A DNA stretch of 6,235 nt from Alphaproteobacteria bacterium (GCA_021774995.1 JAJFIM010000477.1:1-6235), one strand, 5' to 3'. Shown: positions 1 to 6,034, numbered from the stretch's first letter. The notes: generated from the letters alone by a model not told the origin. Made by a program: numbers and translations.

Positions 1-438
1 GTTCATAATGGGGCATTGGCGGGGCTTGTTGCCATTTGCGCCGGGTCGGACATTGTGCATCCTATCGGCGCGCTTCTCATCGGCGCCGTGGCGGGAAGTT
101 TGTTTGTCGTCATGTTCCAAATCATGCAAAACCGTTGGAAAATTGATGACGTTCTTGGCGTATGGCCTCTGCATGGCCTGGCGGGCGCATGGGGCGGCGT
201 GGCGGCGGGAATATTCGGCGTTCAAGCTTTGGGCGGCCTTGGCGGGGTTAGCCTCGCGGCGCAAATCATCGGCACTCTGACGGGTATCGCAATCGCGCTC
301 ACCGCCGGTCTTACTCTTTACGCCGCTTTGAAAGCCACGGTCGGCATTCGCCTGAGCCCAGAAGAAGAGGCGCAAGGGGCTGATTTAACGGTTCACAAAA
401 TCAGAGCCAACCCGGAAGCTGATATTCTTGGAAGTTAA
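1..438 (+). CDS. amt: Ammonium transporter (Amt/AmtB family), C-terminal part, 5' truncated
   Basis: Amt proteins are trimeric inner-membrane channels that take up ammonium/ammonia. The frame is open from base 1, so the start lies outside the window and only the last 145 residues are present. Family features seen in the fragment are NGALAGLVAICAG at residues 3-15 and IDDVLGVWPLHGLAGAWGG at 48-66. By family comparison, the His at fragment residue 58 (bases 172-174) is the second of the twin pore histidines; the first would lie upstream of the window. Further hydrophobic segments lie near residues 22-42, 60-77 and 83-112. The cytoplasmic tail GIRLSPEEEAQGADL (from residue 116) is the typical Amt C-terminus that meets the GlnK/PII regulator. 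A PII gene upstream would be usual but cannot be seen. The stop is 27 bases before the aminotransferase start, suggesting cotranscription. The family is secure; the physiological substrate is inferred. Confidence 0.95.
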   Translation, partial: VHNGALAGLVAICAGSDIVHPIGALLIGAVAGSLFVVMFQIMQNRWKIDDVLGVWPLHGLAGAWGGVAAGIFGVQALGGLGGVSLAAQIIGTLTGIAIALTAGLTLYAALKATVGIRLSPEEEAQGADLTVHKIRANPEADILGS

Positions 439-465
439 GCAAGGCAAAAGAAGAATGAAATTCCT

Positions 466-1689
466 GTGAGTTGGCGTTTTCAAAGCCTTCCTGATTATGC
501 GTTTCCACGCCTACGCGCACTTTTAGACGGCATTACGCCTGGTGCGGATGAAATCATACTTTCCATCGGCGAGCCGCAACATGCATTTCCGAATTTTATT
601 ACGGAAGTTTTACACGAGCATAAATCCGAATACGGAAAATACCCACCTATAGACGGCTCGCCCGCATTGCGCGTGGCGGCGGCTCATTGGTTAGAGCGGC
701 GCTATCGCCTGCCATCGGATTTTATTGACCCTGACCGCCACATTCTGCCCGTGAACGGCACGCGCGAAGGTTTGTTCATGGCGGCATTGGCGTTGGCGCC
801 GGATTTCAACGCCCGCGATGGCCGCGCGGCGGTGTTGATTCCCAATCCCTTTTATCAATGCTATGCGGCGGCGGCGCTGGCGATCAATGCGGAGCCGGTT
901 TATGCGCCCGCCACAAGAGAGACTGGTTTCTTACCGGATTTTGCAAGTATGGCGCCCGAAACTCTGGCGCGCACAAGCCTTGTTTACATCTGCTCCCCCG
1001 CCAACCCGCAAGGGGCGGTGGCGGATTTGGACTATTGGACCAAGCTTCTAGAACTGGCGCACATATATGATTTCATGATCGTCGCCGATGAATGCTACGC
1101 TGAAATCTATGACGGCGCGCCGCCCGTTGGCGTCCTTCAAGCCATGGCGCAGGAAAAATCTTCCCGCCCTGATAAGCCGTCTTTCAACCGCGTGCTTGCG
1201 TTTCATTCGCTTTCCAAACGTTCAAATGTTCCCGGTTTGCGATCAGGATTTGCCGTCGGCGGCGGCCAAGCCATCAGCCAATTCAAGCGCCTGCGCTCTT
1301 ATGGCGGCGCGCCCTCGCCTTTGCCGGTCTGCGCGGCGGCGGCGGCGGCCTGGAGAGATGACGCCCATGTCGCGCAGTCCCGCGCCCTTTACCGGGAAAA
1401 ATTTGACGCTGCGGAAAAAATTATTGGCGAACGCTTCAAATTTTACCGGCCGCCGGGCGGATTTTTTCTCTGGCTTGACGTCAGTGAGACCGGCCTTACC
1501 GGTGAAGAGGCCGCGGTTAAACTTTGGCGTCAGGCCGGCGTCAAGGTCCTTCCCGGGGCCTATCTCAGCCGTGAGAGCGCGGGCGTCAATCCCGGCGCTT
1601 CCTATCTGCGCCTGGCGCTGGTTCACGATCTTGAAACGACGAAACAAGCTTTAACGCGCGTGACTCAGATTCTCACGCCAATTCGTTAA
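466..1689 (+). CDS. dapC: Class I/II PLP-dependent aminotransferase, probable succinyldiaminopimelate aminotransferase (DapC)
   Basis: A complete 407-residue fold-type I aminotransferase. Seen: LSIGEP (residues 32-37), NGTREG (97-102), SPANPQG with Asn180, the cofactor-contacting DECYAE with Asp208 and Tyr211, the Schiff-base Lys251 in FHSLSKRS, GLRSGF (257-262), the C-terminal GGFFLWLDV, and YLRLAL with the likely carboxylate-binding Arg382. The pattern matches alphaproteobacterial proteins annotated as DapC, which transfer an amino group from glutamate to N-succinyl-2-amino-6-oxopimelate in lysine and meso-diaminopimelate synthesis. Substrate specificity is inferred from that resemblance; another acyl-amino acid or general class I substrate is possible. 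The start is GTG. No other start codon precedes the conserved region, and the spacing to the LPDYAFPRLRALL block agrees with remembered relatives. The Shine-Dalgarno match is poor: AGAAG at 449-453 is 12 bases away. A four-codon ORF overlaps the start (see findings). No dapD or dapE is nearby; the gene sits between amt and ftsK. Confidence 0.88.
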   Translation: MSWRFQSLPDYAFPRLRALLDGITPGADEIILSIGEPQHAFPNFITEVLHEHKSEYGKYPPIDGSPALRVAAAHWLERRYRLPSDFIDPDRHILPVNGTREGLFMAALALAPDFNARDGRAAVLIPNPFYQCYAAAALAINAEPVYAPATRETGFLPDFASMAPETLARTSLVYICSPANPQGAVADLDYWTKLLELAHIYDFMIVADECYAEIYDGAPPVGVLQAMAQEKSSRPDKPSFNRVLAFHSLSKRSNVPGLRSGFAVGGGQAISQFKRLRSYGGAPSPLPVCAAAAAAWRDDAHVAQSRALYREKFDAAEKIIGERFKFYRPPGGFFLWLDVSETGLTGEEAAVKLWRQAGVKVLPGAYLSRESAGVNPGASYLRLALVHDLETTKQALTRVTQILTPIR

Positions 1690-1762
1690 TATGCGTTAAC
1701 CAAATCCTCTCGCAAATCTGTCAAAATGAACTGAAGAGTAAAGCTTTAGAGGATTCTCCCAC

Positions 1763-4240
1763 ATGGCTGTTCAGCATTATGACGCCCGTTCTTCCAGGCA
1801 TTTCTGGGCCTTTCTGCCGGTGGGCATGGCTTTGAAACTCAAACGCCTGATGTGCGAAATTCTGGGCGTCGTCTTGATTGTTTTTGGTCTTTTTCTCTCT
1901 TTTTCCCTGCTCAGCTATTCCGCCGCAGATCCCAGCCTCAATACCGCCGCCGCCGCGCCGCCCGCCAATTGGATGGGCGCGCCCGGCGCCGTTATTGCCG
2001 ACCTTCTTAACCAGAGCTTCGGCATGGCGGCCTATGCCCTGGCGCTTCCCTTCCTCACCTGGGGGGCCAGTCTGCTAGGCCGCGGCGCCTGGTCGTTGAG
2101 CCCGCGCGAAACCAAATTGCGGTTGTTGGCCTGGCCAATCGCCGTTTTAAGTCTCGCCGGATTTTTGTCCCTCATTCCCGCACCGGAGCATTGGCCTTTA
2201 GCGGCGAGCGCCGGGGGATTGATGGGGCAGATTTTGACGCATTTTATATCAAGCGGGTTGGGCGCGCTCGGCCTTCCAGTTACCAAGCCCGCACTGGCCT
2301 TTGCCGGTTTGGTTATCGGTCTCATCACCCTCATTCTCTGCCTCGGCCTGCGCCGCAAGGATCTTGGCAGCACATACGACGCGTTAAGTCAGTTAGCCTT
2401 TGGGGTGCGCGAAGCAGCAAGCAGAACCGTTCAAGTGATAACGCGGCTTACAGGCGAGGGCGCCGATGGCCCCCTTGAAGGGCGCCAACCAACATTATGG
2501 CAACGCCTGTTTGCGAATTCTTCGCGCTCCAGGAGCGGCGCCATCCAACGCGCGCATATGAGTGATGAAAATCGCACGGAGCCGCGGCTAACGCGCCTGA
2601 GACGCGCTGAAGACGCAGATGATCCTTATGACGACGCCCAGAGCAGTGCGCGCGCCAAGATCATCCGGACGCAAAAAAAGTTGCGGCAAAGCAAACGCGA
2701 GCGCGCCGAAGCGCAGCCCGCATTGGAACTGGAGCCGCTGGACGATTATGAGCTTCCGCCTTTGAACCTGCTTTCCAAATCAAAGCGCCGGATCAATACG
2801 GATGTCAGCGATGAGTCGCTGGAGCAAAACGCCAGGCTTCTTGAAGGCGTGTTGCAGGATTTCGGCGTGAAGGGAGAGATCATCCGCGTGCGCCCCGGTC
2901 CCGTGGTCACGCTTTACGAATTGGAGCCCGCCGCCGGCATCAAATCATCGCGCGTCATAGGGCTGGCGGATGATATTGCACGCTCCATGAGCGCAATTTC
3001 GGCGCGGGTTGCCGTCGTTCCCGGACGCAATGTGATCGGCATCGAACTGCCTAACTCCGTCAGAGAAACTGTATTTCTACGCGAATTGCTCTCCTCGCCG
3101 GAATATGAAAACACGACTTCGAAACTCTCTCTGGCGCTAGGTAAAAACATCGGCGGCGAACCCGTCATCAGCGATTTAGCCACCATGCCGCATCTTCTTA
3201 TTGCGGGAACAACCGGTTCAGGAAAATCGGTTGGGGTCAATTCGATGATCCTATCTTTGCTCTACCATCTGTCTCCAGCTCAGTGCAAATTCATCATGAT
3301 CGACCCAAAGATGTTGGAATTATCCGTCTACGAAGGAATTCCGCATCTTCTGGCGCCCGTGGTCACTGACCCTAAGCTGGCCGTTGTCGCCCTCAAGTGG
3401 GTCGTGCGGGAAATGGAAGACCGCTATCGCAAAATGTCTAAACTCGGCGTTCGCAATATCGGCGGATATAACACCCGTGTCATCGAAGCCCTTGAGAGCG
3501 GCGAGACACTCACCCGCACTGTACAGACGGGATATGACGATGAAACAGGCCGCCCGGTATATGAAGAAGAAGAATTACCGCTTGACCATATTCCGTTCAT
3601 AGTTGTCGTCGTGGATGAAATGGCCGACCTGATGATGGTGGCGGGAAAAGAAATTGAGGGCGCGGTGCAACGCCTGGCGCAAATGGCGCGGGCGGCAGGC
3701 ATTCATCTAATCACGGCAACGCAAAGGCCAAGCGTTGACGTCATCACAGGAACGATTAAAGCTAACTTCCCCACACGGATTAGTTTTCAAGTTACGTCAA
3801 AAATTGACAGCCGGACTATTTTAGGAGAACAAGGCGGTGAACAATTGCTCGGGCAAGGAGACATGCTCTATATGGCCGGCGGGGGCCGTATCCGCAGAAT
3901 CCACGGGCCTTTTGTTTCCGATGAGGAAGTCGAGAAAATCGTTCGATATCTCAAAAAACAGGGCGAGCCCCATTACATTGAAGAAGTAACCCTTGAACCT
4001 GAAGGCAATGAAGCCTGGGCCAATATAGGCGGCATGAGCGGCGGCGACGAACTCTATGACCAGGCGCTGCAGATTGTCACGCGCGATGGCAAGGCCTCGA
4101 CAAGTTATATTCAGAGGCGTCTACAAATCGGTTACAACCGCGCGGCGCGCATCGTTGAGCGCATGGAGGATGAAGGCGTGATATCGCCTCCCAATCATGC
4201 GGGAAAACGAGAGATTCTTCTCGGCGATTACGCACGTTAA
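1763..4240 (+). CDS. ftsK: FtsK/SpoIIIE-type DNA translocase
   Basis: FtsK is a hexameric, septum-anchored DNA pump that clears chromosome ends and activates XerCD at dif during division. The 825 residues fall into three parts. An N-terminal membrane domain has about four hydrophobic segments near 31-52, 88-106, 119-138 and 176-196. A short charged linker runs from about 198 to 345, far shorter than in E. coli FtsK. The motor follows, with Walker A GTTGSGKSVG (482-491, Lys488), Walker B FIVVVVDEMADL (612-623, Asp618/Glu619) and TATQRPSVDVITG (651-663). The C-terminal gamma winged helix (about 762-825) keeps QRRLQIGYNRAARIVERME, the DNA-reading helix that recognises KOPS in known FtsKs, so oriented translocation is likely. 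The start is supported by AGAGGA at 1748-1753, nine bases before the ATG. An internal Met22 lies just before the first membrane segment but lacks this support. The gene is intact with all key residues. It is followed after 87 bases by lolA. Confidence 0.97.
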   Translation: MAVQHYDARSSRHFWAFLPVGMALKLKRLMCEILGVVLIVFGLFLSFSLLSYSAADPSLNTAAAAPPANWMGAPGAVIADLLNQSFGMAAYALALPFLTWGASLLGRGAWSLSPRETKLRLLAWPIAVLSLAGFLSLIPAPEHWPLAASAGGLMGQILTHFISSGLGALGLPVTKPALAFAGLVIGLITLILCLGLRRKDLGSTYDALSQLAFGVREAASRTVQVITRLTGEGADGPLEGRQPTLWQRLFANSSRSRSGAIQRAHMSDENRTEPRLTRLRRAEDADDPYDDAQSSARAKIIRTQKKLRQSKRERAEAQPALELEPLDDYELPPLNLLSKSKRRINTDVSDESLEQNARLLEGVLQDFGVKGEIIRVRPGPVVTLYELEPAAGIKSSRVIGLADDIARSMSAISARVAVVPGRNVIGIELPNSVRETVFLRELLSSPEYENTTSKLSLALGKNIGGEPVISDLATMPHLLIAGTTGSGKSVGVNSMILSLLYHLSPAQCKFIMIDPKMLELSVYEGIPHLLAPVVTDPKLAVVALKWVVREMEDRYRKMSKLGVRNIGGYNTRVIEALESGETLTRTVQTGYDDETGRPVYEEEELPLDHIPFIVVVVDEMADLMMVAGKEIEGAVQRLAQMARAAGIHLITATQRPSVDVITGTIKANFPTRISFQVTSKIDSRTILGEQGGEQLLGQGDMLYMAGGGRIRRIHGPFVSDEEVEKIVRYLKKQGEPHYIEEVTLEPEGNEAWANIGGMSGGDELYDQALQIVTRDGKASTSYIQRRLQIGYNRAARIVERMEDEGVISPPNHAGKREILLGDYAR

Positions 4241-4327
4241 GCGCCAGGTGAAAAGCCCAATAACCTAGAGCCGCCCCAGTTCCGGGTTTTCTTGTTTTCG
4301 CCATATTGAAGCGTTAGAACCCTTTGC

Positions 4328-5020
4328 ATGAAACATCAAAAAACACAGCGGGCGCGTTTTGCAGCGCGTCTTAGCGCCTCGCTCATTCTTTTGCTGGCGC
4401 TTACCGGCATCGACCTCCACGCCCGCGCGCAAATCAACGATGAAGCAGATATTCCACCGACCGCCGCTGATCCTGAAAGCGCCCATAAAGCGACCCTCGA
4501 CCAGGTCAACGCCGCCCTCAACAAAATCAGCACGCTTGAAGGCCGCTTCCTCCAGATTGCGCCTAATGGGGCGCTTGACGAGGGCGCCTTTTACTTGCGC
4601 CGGCCCGGGCGGTTGCGTTTTGAATATGACGATCCCAACCCCAATCTCATTGTTGCGGATGGAACATGGGTGATTCTAGAAAACCGGGACCTCAAAACCG
4701 TTGACCGCTACCCTTTGCGCGCCACTCCGCTGAAATTATTGTTGAAAAAGAACGTTAATCTGGCCAAAGACGCCAAAATTACCGCTGTTGACCGGCATCC
4801 GGACGCTCTACTGGTCACCGCGCGCGACGATAAAGACGACGCGCAAGGAGAACTTACCCTGATCTTTTCTCTGCCCAGCTTCACGTTGGTTCAATGGGTC
4901 ATCACGGACGCTCAAGGCCTCCAAACCACAATCGCCCTGCGAGACGTGAAAAAGGGGACAAAAATCAACCCCGCCCTCTTTGTGGTGCGTGACGTCAACC
5001 CCTTTGACCGCCGACCCTAG
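4328..5020 (+). CDS. lolA: Outer-membrane lipoprotein carrier protein LolA
   Basis: LolA is a periplasmic chaperone that accepts lipoproteins from the LolCDE transporter and carries them to the outer membrane. The 230-residue product begins with a Sec signal peptide: basic residues 2-14, a hydrophobic core at about 16-28, and a likely signal peptidase I cut after ARA (32-34). The mature part carries the family signature: TLEGRFLQ (69-76), GAFYLRRPGRLRFEYDDP (86-103) with a following IVADG, then the TPLKLLL block (133-139), and a C-terminal strand region with LQTTIALRDVKKG. Length and motifs fit alphaproteobacterial LolA. Many alphaproteobacteria lack LolB, so this protein may also act in membrane delivery; that is inference. 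The Shine-Dalgarno is weak, with nothing better than TTAGAA at 4314-4319. The 87-base gap after ftsK shows no convincing terminator, so readthrough from ftsK is plausible. Confidence 0.93.
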   Translation: MKHQKTQRARFAARLSASLILLLALTGIDLHARAQINDEADIPPTAADPESAHKATLDQVNAALNKISTLEGRFLQIAPNGALDEGAFYLRRPGRLRFEYDDPNPNLIVADGTWVILENRDLKTVDRYPLRATPLKLLLKKNVNLAKDAKITAVDRHPDALLVTARDDKDDAQGELTLIFSLPSFTLVQWVITDAQGLQTTIALRDVKKGTKINPALFVVRDVNPFDRRP

Positions 5021-5082
5021 CGGGAAAGCTGCCTTACAAAGAGCGCATTAAGGGTGTTTTTGGCTAAAAATGTGGGTATATT

Positions 5083-5098
5083 ATCACACACAAGTGAT
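5083..5098. repeat. Short inverted repeat ATCAC-N6-GTGAT upstream of the small transcription unit
   Basis: ATCAC at 5083-5087 and GTGAT at 5094-5098 are perfect inverted arms with a six-base spacer, set in very AT-rich DNA (roughly 5057-5140). The element lies about 12 bases upstream of a possible -35 box at 5111, where an activator or repressor dimer could bind. Arms of five bases are common by chance, so this is only a candidate operator. As a terminator for lolA it would be weak, despite the T-rich run after it. Confidence 0.25.
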
Positions 5099-5110
5099 TT
5101 AATTTTCTTT

Positions 5111-5138
5111 TTGCATTTTTCTTCCCATGTGCTACTGT
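5111..5138 (+). promoter_or_regulatory. Candidate extended -10 promoter for the small ORF / RNA
   Basis: TTGCAT at 5111-5116 and TACTGT at 5133-5138 are separated by 16 bases. The -10 hexamer is preceded by TG at 5130-5131, giving the extended TGnTA form, which compensates for a poor -35. Each hexamer matches consensus at only three of six positions. The DNA upstream is AT-rich, as an UP element would be. Predicted transcription start is near 5145, about 16 bases before the ATG at 5161. Support comes mainly from the way promoter, ribosome binding site, ORF and terminator line up. Confidence 0.4.
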
Positions 5139-5160
5139 AATGTCACAGAGGGCGAGAGAC

Positions 5161-5274
5161 ATGGCTAAAACAGCGTTGCCCCCCCCGCTTGCTGGTTTGG
5201 CCCTCACCCTTCAGCGTCGGAATATCCCCTCCCGACGTAGCGCGTACATCGCGTTAAAGCGCCTGGTCCCTTAA
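5161..5274 (+). CDS. Small ORF: hypothetical basic 37-residue protein
   Basis: ATG at 5161 opens 37 codons ending in TAA at 5272-5274. GAGG at 5148-5151 (extended as GAGGG) is a good Shine-Dalgarno nine bases before the ATG. A possible promoter lies just upstream and a strong terminator begins inside the ORF, so the unit looks like a monocistronic small gene. The peptide has Pro-Pro-Pro at residues 7-9, a short hydrophobic stretch LAGLALTL (10-17), then an Arg-rich tail with RR at 19-20 and 25-26 and ends ALKRLVP. By count it has seven Lys/Arg and no Asp/Glu. It has no Cys, no signal peptide and no full membrane span. I recognise no family. The first arm of the terminator stem encodes the last residues and the stop codon lies in the loop, which is odd. 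A run of eight C (5179-5186) makes the frame sensitive to slippage or base-calling error. It could be a chance ORF inside a small RNA. Confidence 0.4.
   Translation: MAKTALPPPLAGLALTLQRRNIPSRRSAYIALKRLVP
5214..5238 (+). other. RNA hairpin with C-rich loop
   Basis: Six perfect base pairs, CGTCGG (5215-5220) with CCGACG (5232-5237), plus a G-U closing pair, enclose an 11-base loop containing CCCCTC. It sits 16 bases before the terminator stem. It may be a structural part of a small RNA, or an incidental fold within the small ORF. Confidence 0.35.
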
Positions 5275-5297
5275 AAGACCAGGCGCTTTACATTTTT
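5255..5297 (+). terminator. Strong intrinsic (Rho-independent) terminator
   Basis: TAAAGCGCCTGGTC (5255-5268) and GACCAGGCGCTTTA (5277-5290) form a perfect 14-base-pair stem with an eight-base loop CCTTAAAA, followed after two bases by TTTTT (5293-5297). The T-run is only on the + strand side, so termination is for rightward transcripts. It ends the small unit starting near 5145, and any readthrough from lolA, and it insulates the gene at 5383. The last codons of the small ORF form the left arm, and its TAA is in the loop. Confidence 0.92.
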
Positions 5298-5307
5298 AGG
5301 CCATTTG

Positions 5308-5337
5308 TGGACAGATGCCGGCTTTGTTCGCTATAGG
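5308..5337 (+). promoter_or_regulatory. Candidate sigma-70-type promoter for the 5383 gene and xth
   Basis: TGGACA (5308-5313, five of six to TTGACA) and TATAGG (5332-5337, four of six to TATAAT) are 18 bases apart. They lie directly after the strong terminator and about 45 bases before the ATG at 5383. Predicted start is near 5344, giving a leader of about 39 bases with the ribosome binding site near its end. Position after a terminator makes a promoter here expected; the exact boxes are a prediction by eye. Confidence 0.45.
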
Positions 5338-5382
5338 TTTCTCTCACCTTAATTCAGCTCACACGCAAGGCGGGATCTCCAT

Positions 5383-6009
5383 ATGACCGGACACAATGGC
5401 GCGCCGGATATGGATGGGGAGCGCCCAATCGATCCAGACGCACTTGAAAACCTCATTGAAGAAATTCCCGCTCTCATCGCCATCCGGGCTTTTGCGGCGG
5501 ACGCGGCGCGAACCTCCTGGTTCAAAAATGTCGGCGCTTCTTTCTCCCAAGAGCTCATAGATAACGCAGAGCGCTTTTTGGATGAATTGGGTTTCCCGGA
5601 AATAACCCTCGCCAAAATAGAAAGTTGGAGTGACGCCGTCACCGCCGCGGAAAGCCTGGACTGGAACGACCCCGCATGGGAGGCCGAAGAACAACTTACC
5701 GCCGGCCTGACGGAACAGGCCCTTGACGTCATAAGTGAAGAAGCCCTTTCCGTGGCGCTCTCCCTCGTGCAAGCGCGTGTGGGAAAAGGCCTGTTCGACC
5801 ATGTCGCCGACAGCGCAGCGCTTTGGGATGAAAACGATGAACAGATCATCAATGCCGCCGCAGGCGCGGCCCTGCGCGCCAGTCACCAAGCAGCCCTCGT
5901 TTTGTGCGCTGAAGCCGCGCCCGCGCATCCCCTCGCCATAAAATTTCAGCTTTTTAAATCCGGGCACTGGCCGATCGGAATCGCTGGCTCATCGTTTAAT
6001 CTTTTTTGA
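5383..6009 (+). CDS. Hypothetical acidic protein, 208 residues, unknown function
   Basis: A complete ORF preceded by AAGGCGGGA at 5367-5375, seven bases before the ATG; this supports it over the in-frame Met10. I do not recognise a family. It has no signal peptide or membrane segment, so it is probably cytoplasmic. It is strongly acidic, with about 34 Asp/Glu against 11 Lys/Arg, and reads as mostly amphipathic helices rich in Ala, Leu and Glu. The single Cys is residue 175. The C-terminus differs in character: HPLAIKFQLFKSGHWPIG (182-199) followed by an aromatic end SSFNLF, which looks like a conserved motif and may be the functional part. No catalytic motif is visible. The 25-base gap to xth suggests a two-gene operon, but a link to DNA repair is only a positional guess. 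Long antisense frames overlap it (5359-5967 and 5349-5852). They lack credible features and are Cys/Arg-rich, so the + strand frame is preferred. Confidence 0.8.
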   Translation: MTGHNGAPDMDGERPIDPDALENLIEEIPALIAIRAFAADAARTSWFKNVGASFSQELIDNAERFLDELGFPEITLAKIESWSDAVTAAESLDWNDPAWEAEEQLTAGLTEQALDVISEEALSVALSLVQARVGKGLFDHVADSAALWDENDEQIINAAAGAALRASHQAALVLCAEAAPAHPLAIKFQLFKSGHWPIGIAGSSFNLF

Positions 6010-6020
6010 ATCTCTCACGC

Positions 6021-6026
6021 GGAAAG
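6021..6026 (+). promoter_or_regulatory. Ribosome binding site that decides the TTG start of xth
   Basis: GGAAAG at 6021-6026 lies eight bases before TTG at 6035. No ATG or GTG occurs in the xth frame between the end of the preceding gene and the conserved N-terminus, so this site supports the TTG start. Confidence 0.65.
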
Positions 6027-6034
6027 CACGCCTC

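Larger units (their letters stand above)
5145..5297 (+). ncRNA. Candidate structured small RNA or short mRNA (about 150 nt) ending at a strong terminator
   Basis: A transcript from the possible promoter to the T-run after the terminator would be about 150 nt. Besides the terminator it can form a hairpin with CGTCGG (5215-5220) pairing CCGACG (5232-5237), plus a G-U pair (5214/5238). The loop is AATATCCCCTC, so a C-rich anti-Shine-Dalgarno-like tract (5226-5233) is exposed next to the terminator hairpin. This layout resembles small RNAs that use pyrimidine-rich loops to cover ribosome binding sites. I do not recognise a named family. The alternative, that the RNA is simply the mRNA of the 37-codon ORF, is at least as likely, and both could be true. 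Start and end are inferred. Confidence 0.3.

Noticed and set aside
1328..1350. GCG/GGC triplet-rich stretch in the aminotransferase gene as a repeat element
   Set aside because: It simply encodes a run of alanines (about residues 290-295) in GC-rich coding DNA and shows no wider repeat structure.
1243..1647. Minus-strand open frame inside the aminotransferase gene
   Set aside because: It is a shadow of a well-supported gene, with low-complexity Arg/Ala runs and no initiation signal or family motif.
1820..1828. Alternative ftsK start at Met22 (ATG at 1826)
   Set aside because: The upstream ATG at 1763 has AGAGGA at proper spacing, while Met22 has no comparable site; the difference does not affect any domain.
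4269..4294. Possible terminator between ftsK and lolA (CCC...GGG followed by TTTTCTTGTTTT)
   Set aside because: Only three base pairs (CCC/GGG around AGTTCC) can form before the T-rich run; too weak to call.
5032..5061. Possible lolA terminator: CCTTA-N12-TAAGG followed by GTG and TTTTT
   Set aside because: A five-base-pair, AT-rich stem with a 12-base loop and an offset T-run is unlikely to terminate well; the strong terminator at 5255-5297 lies downstream.
5145..5382. Small ORF as a leader-peptide attenuator controlling the 208-residue gene
   Set aside because: The terminator overlap suggested it, but there is no alternative antiterminator stem, no diagnostic run of codons for an amino acid pathway tied to the next gene, and a likely separate promoter sits between the terminator and the gene.
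5359..5967. Long minus-strand open frames (202 and 167 codons) opposite the 208-residue gene
   Set aside because: They mirror the + strand gene, lack recognisable motifs and are rich in Cys, Arg and Gly. The + frame has a good ribosome binding site, an amphipathic helical composition and the same direction as its neighbours.
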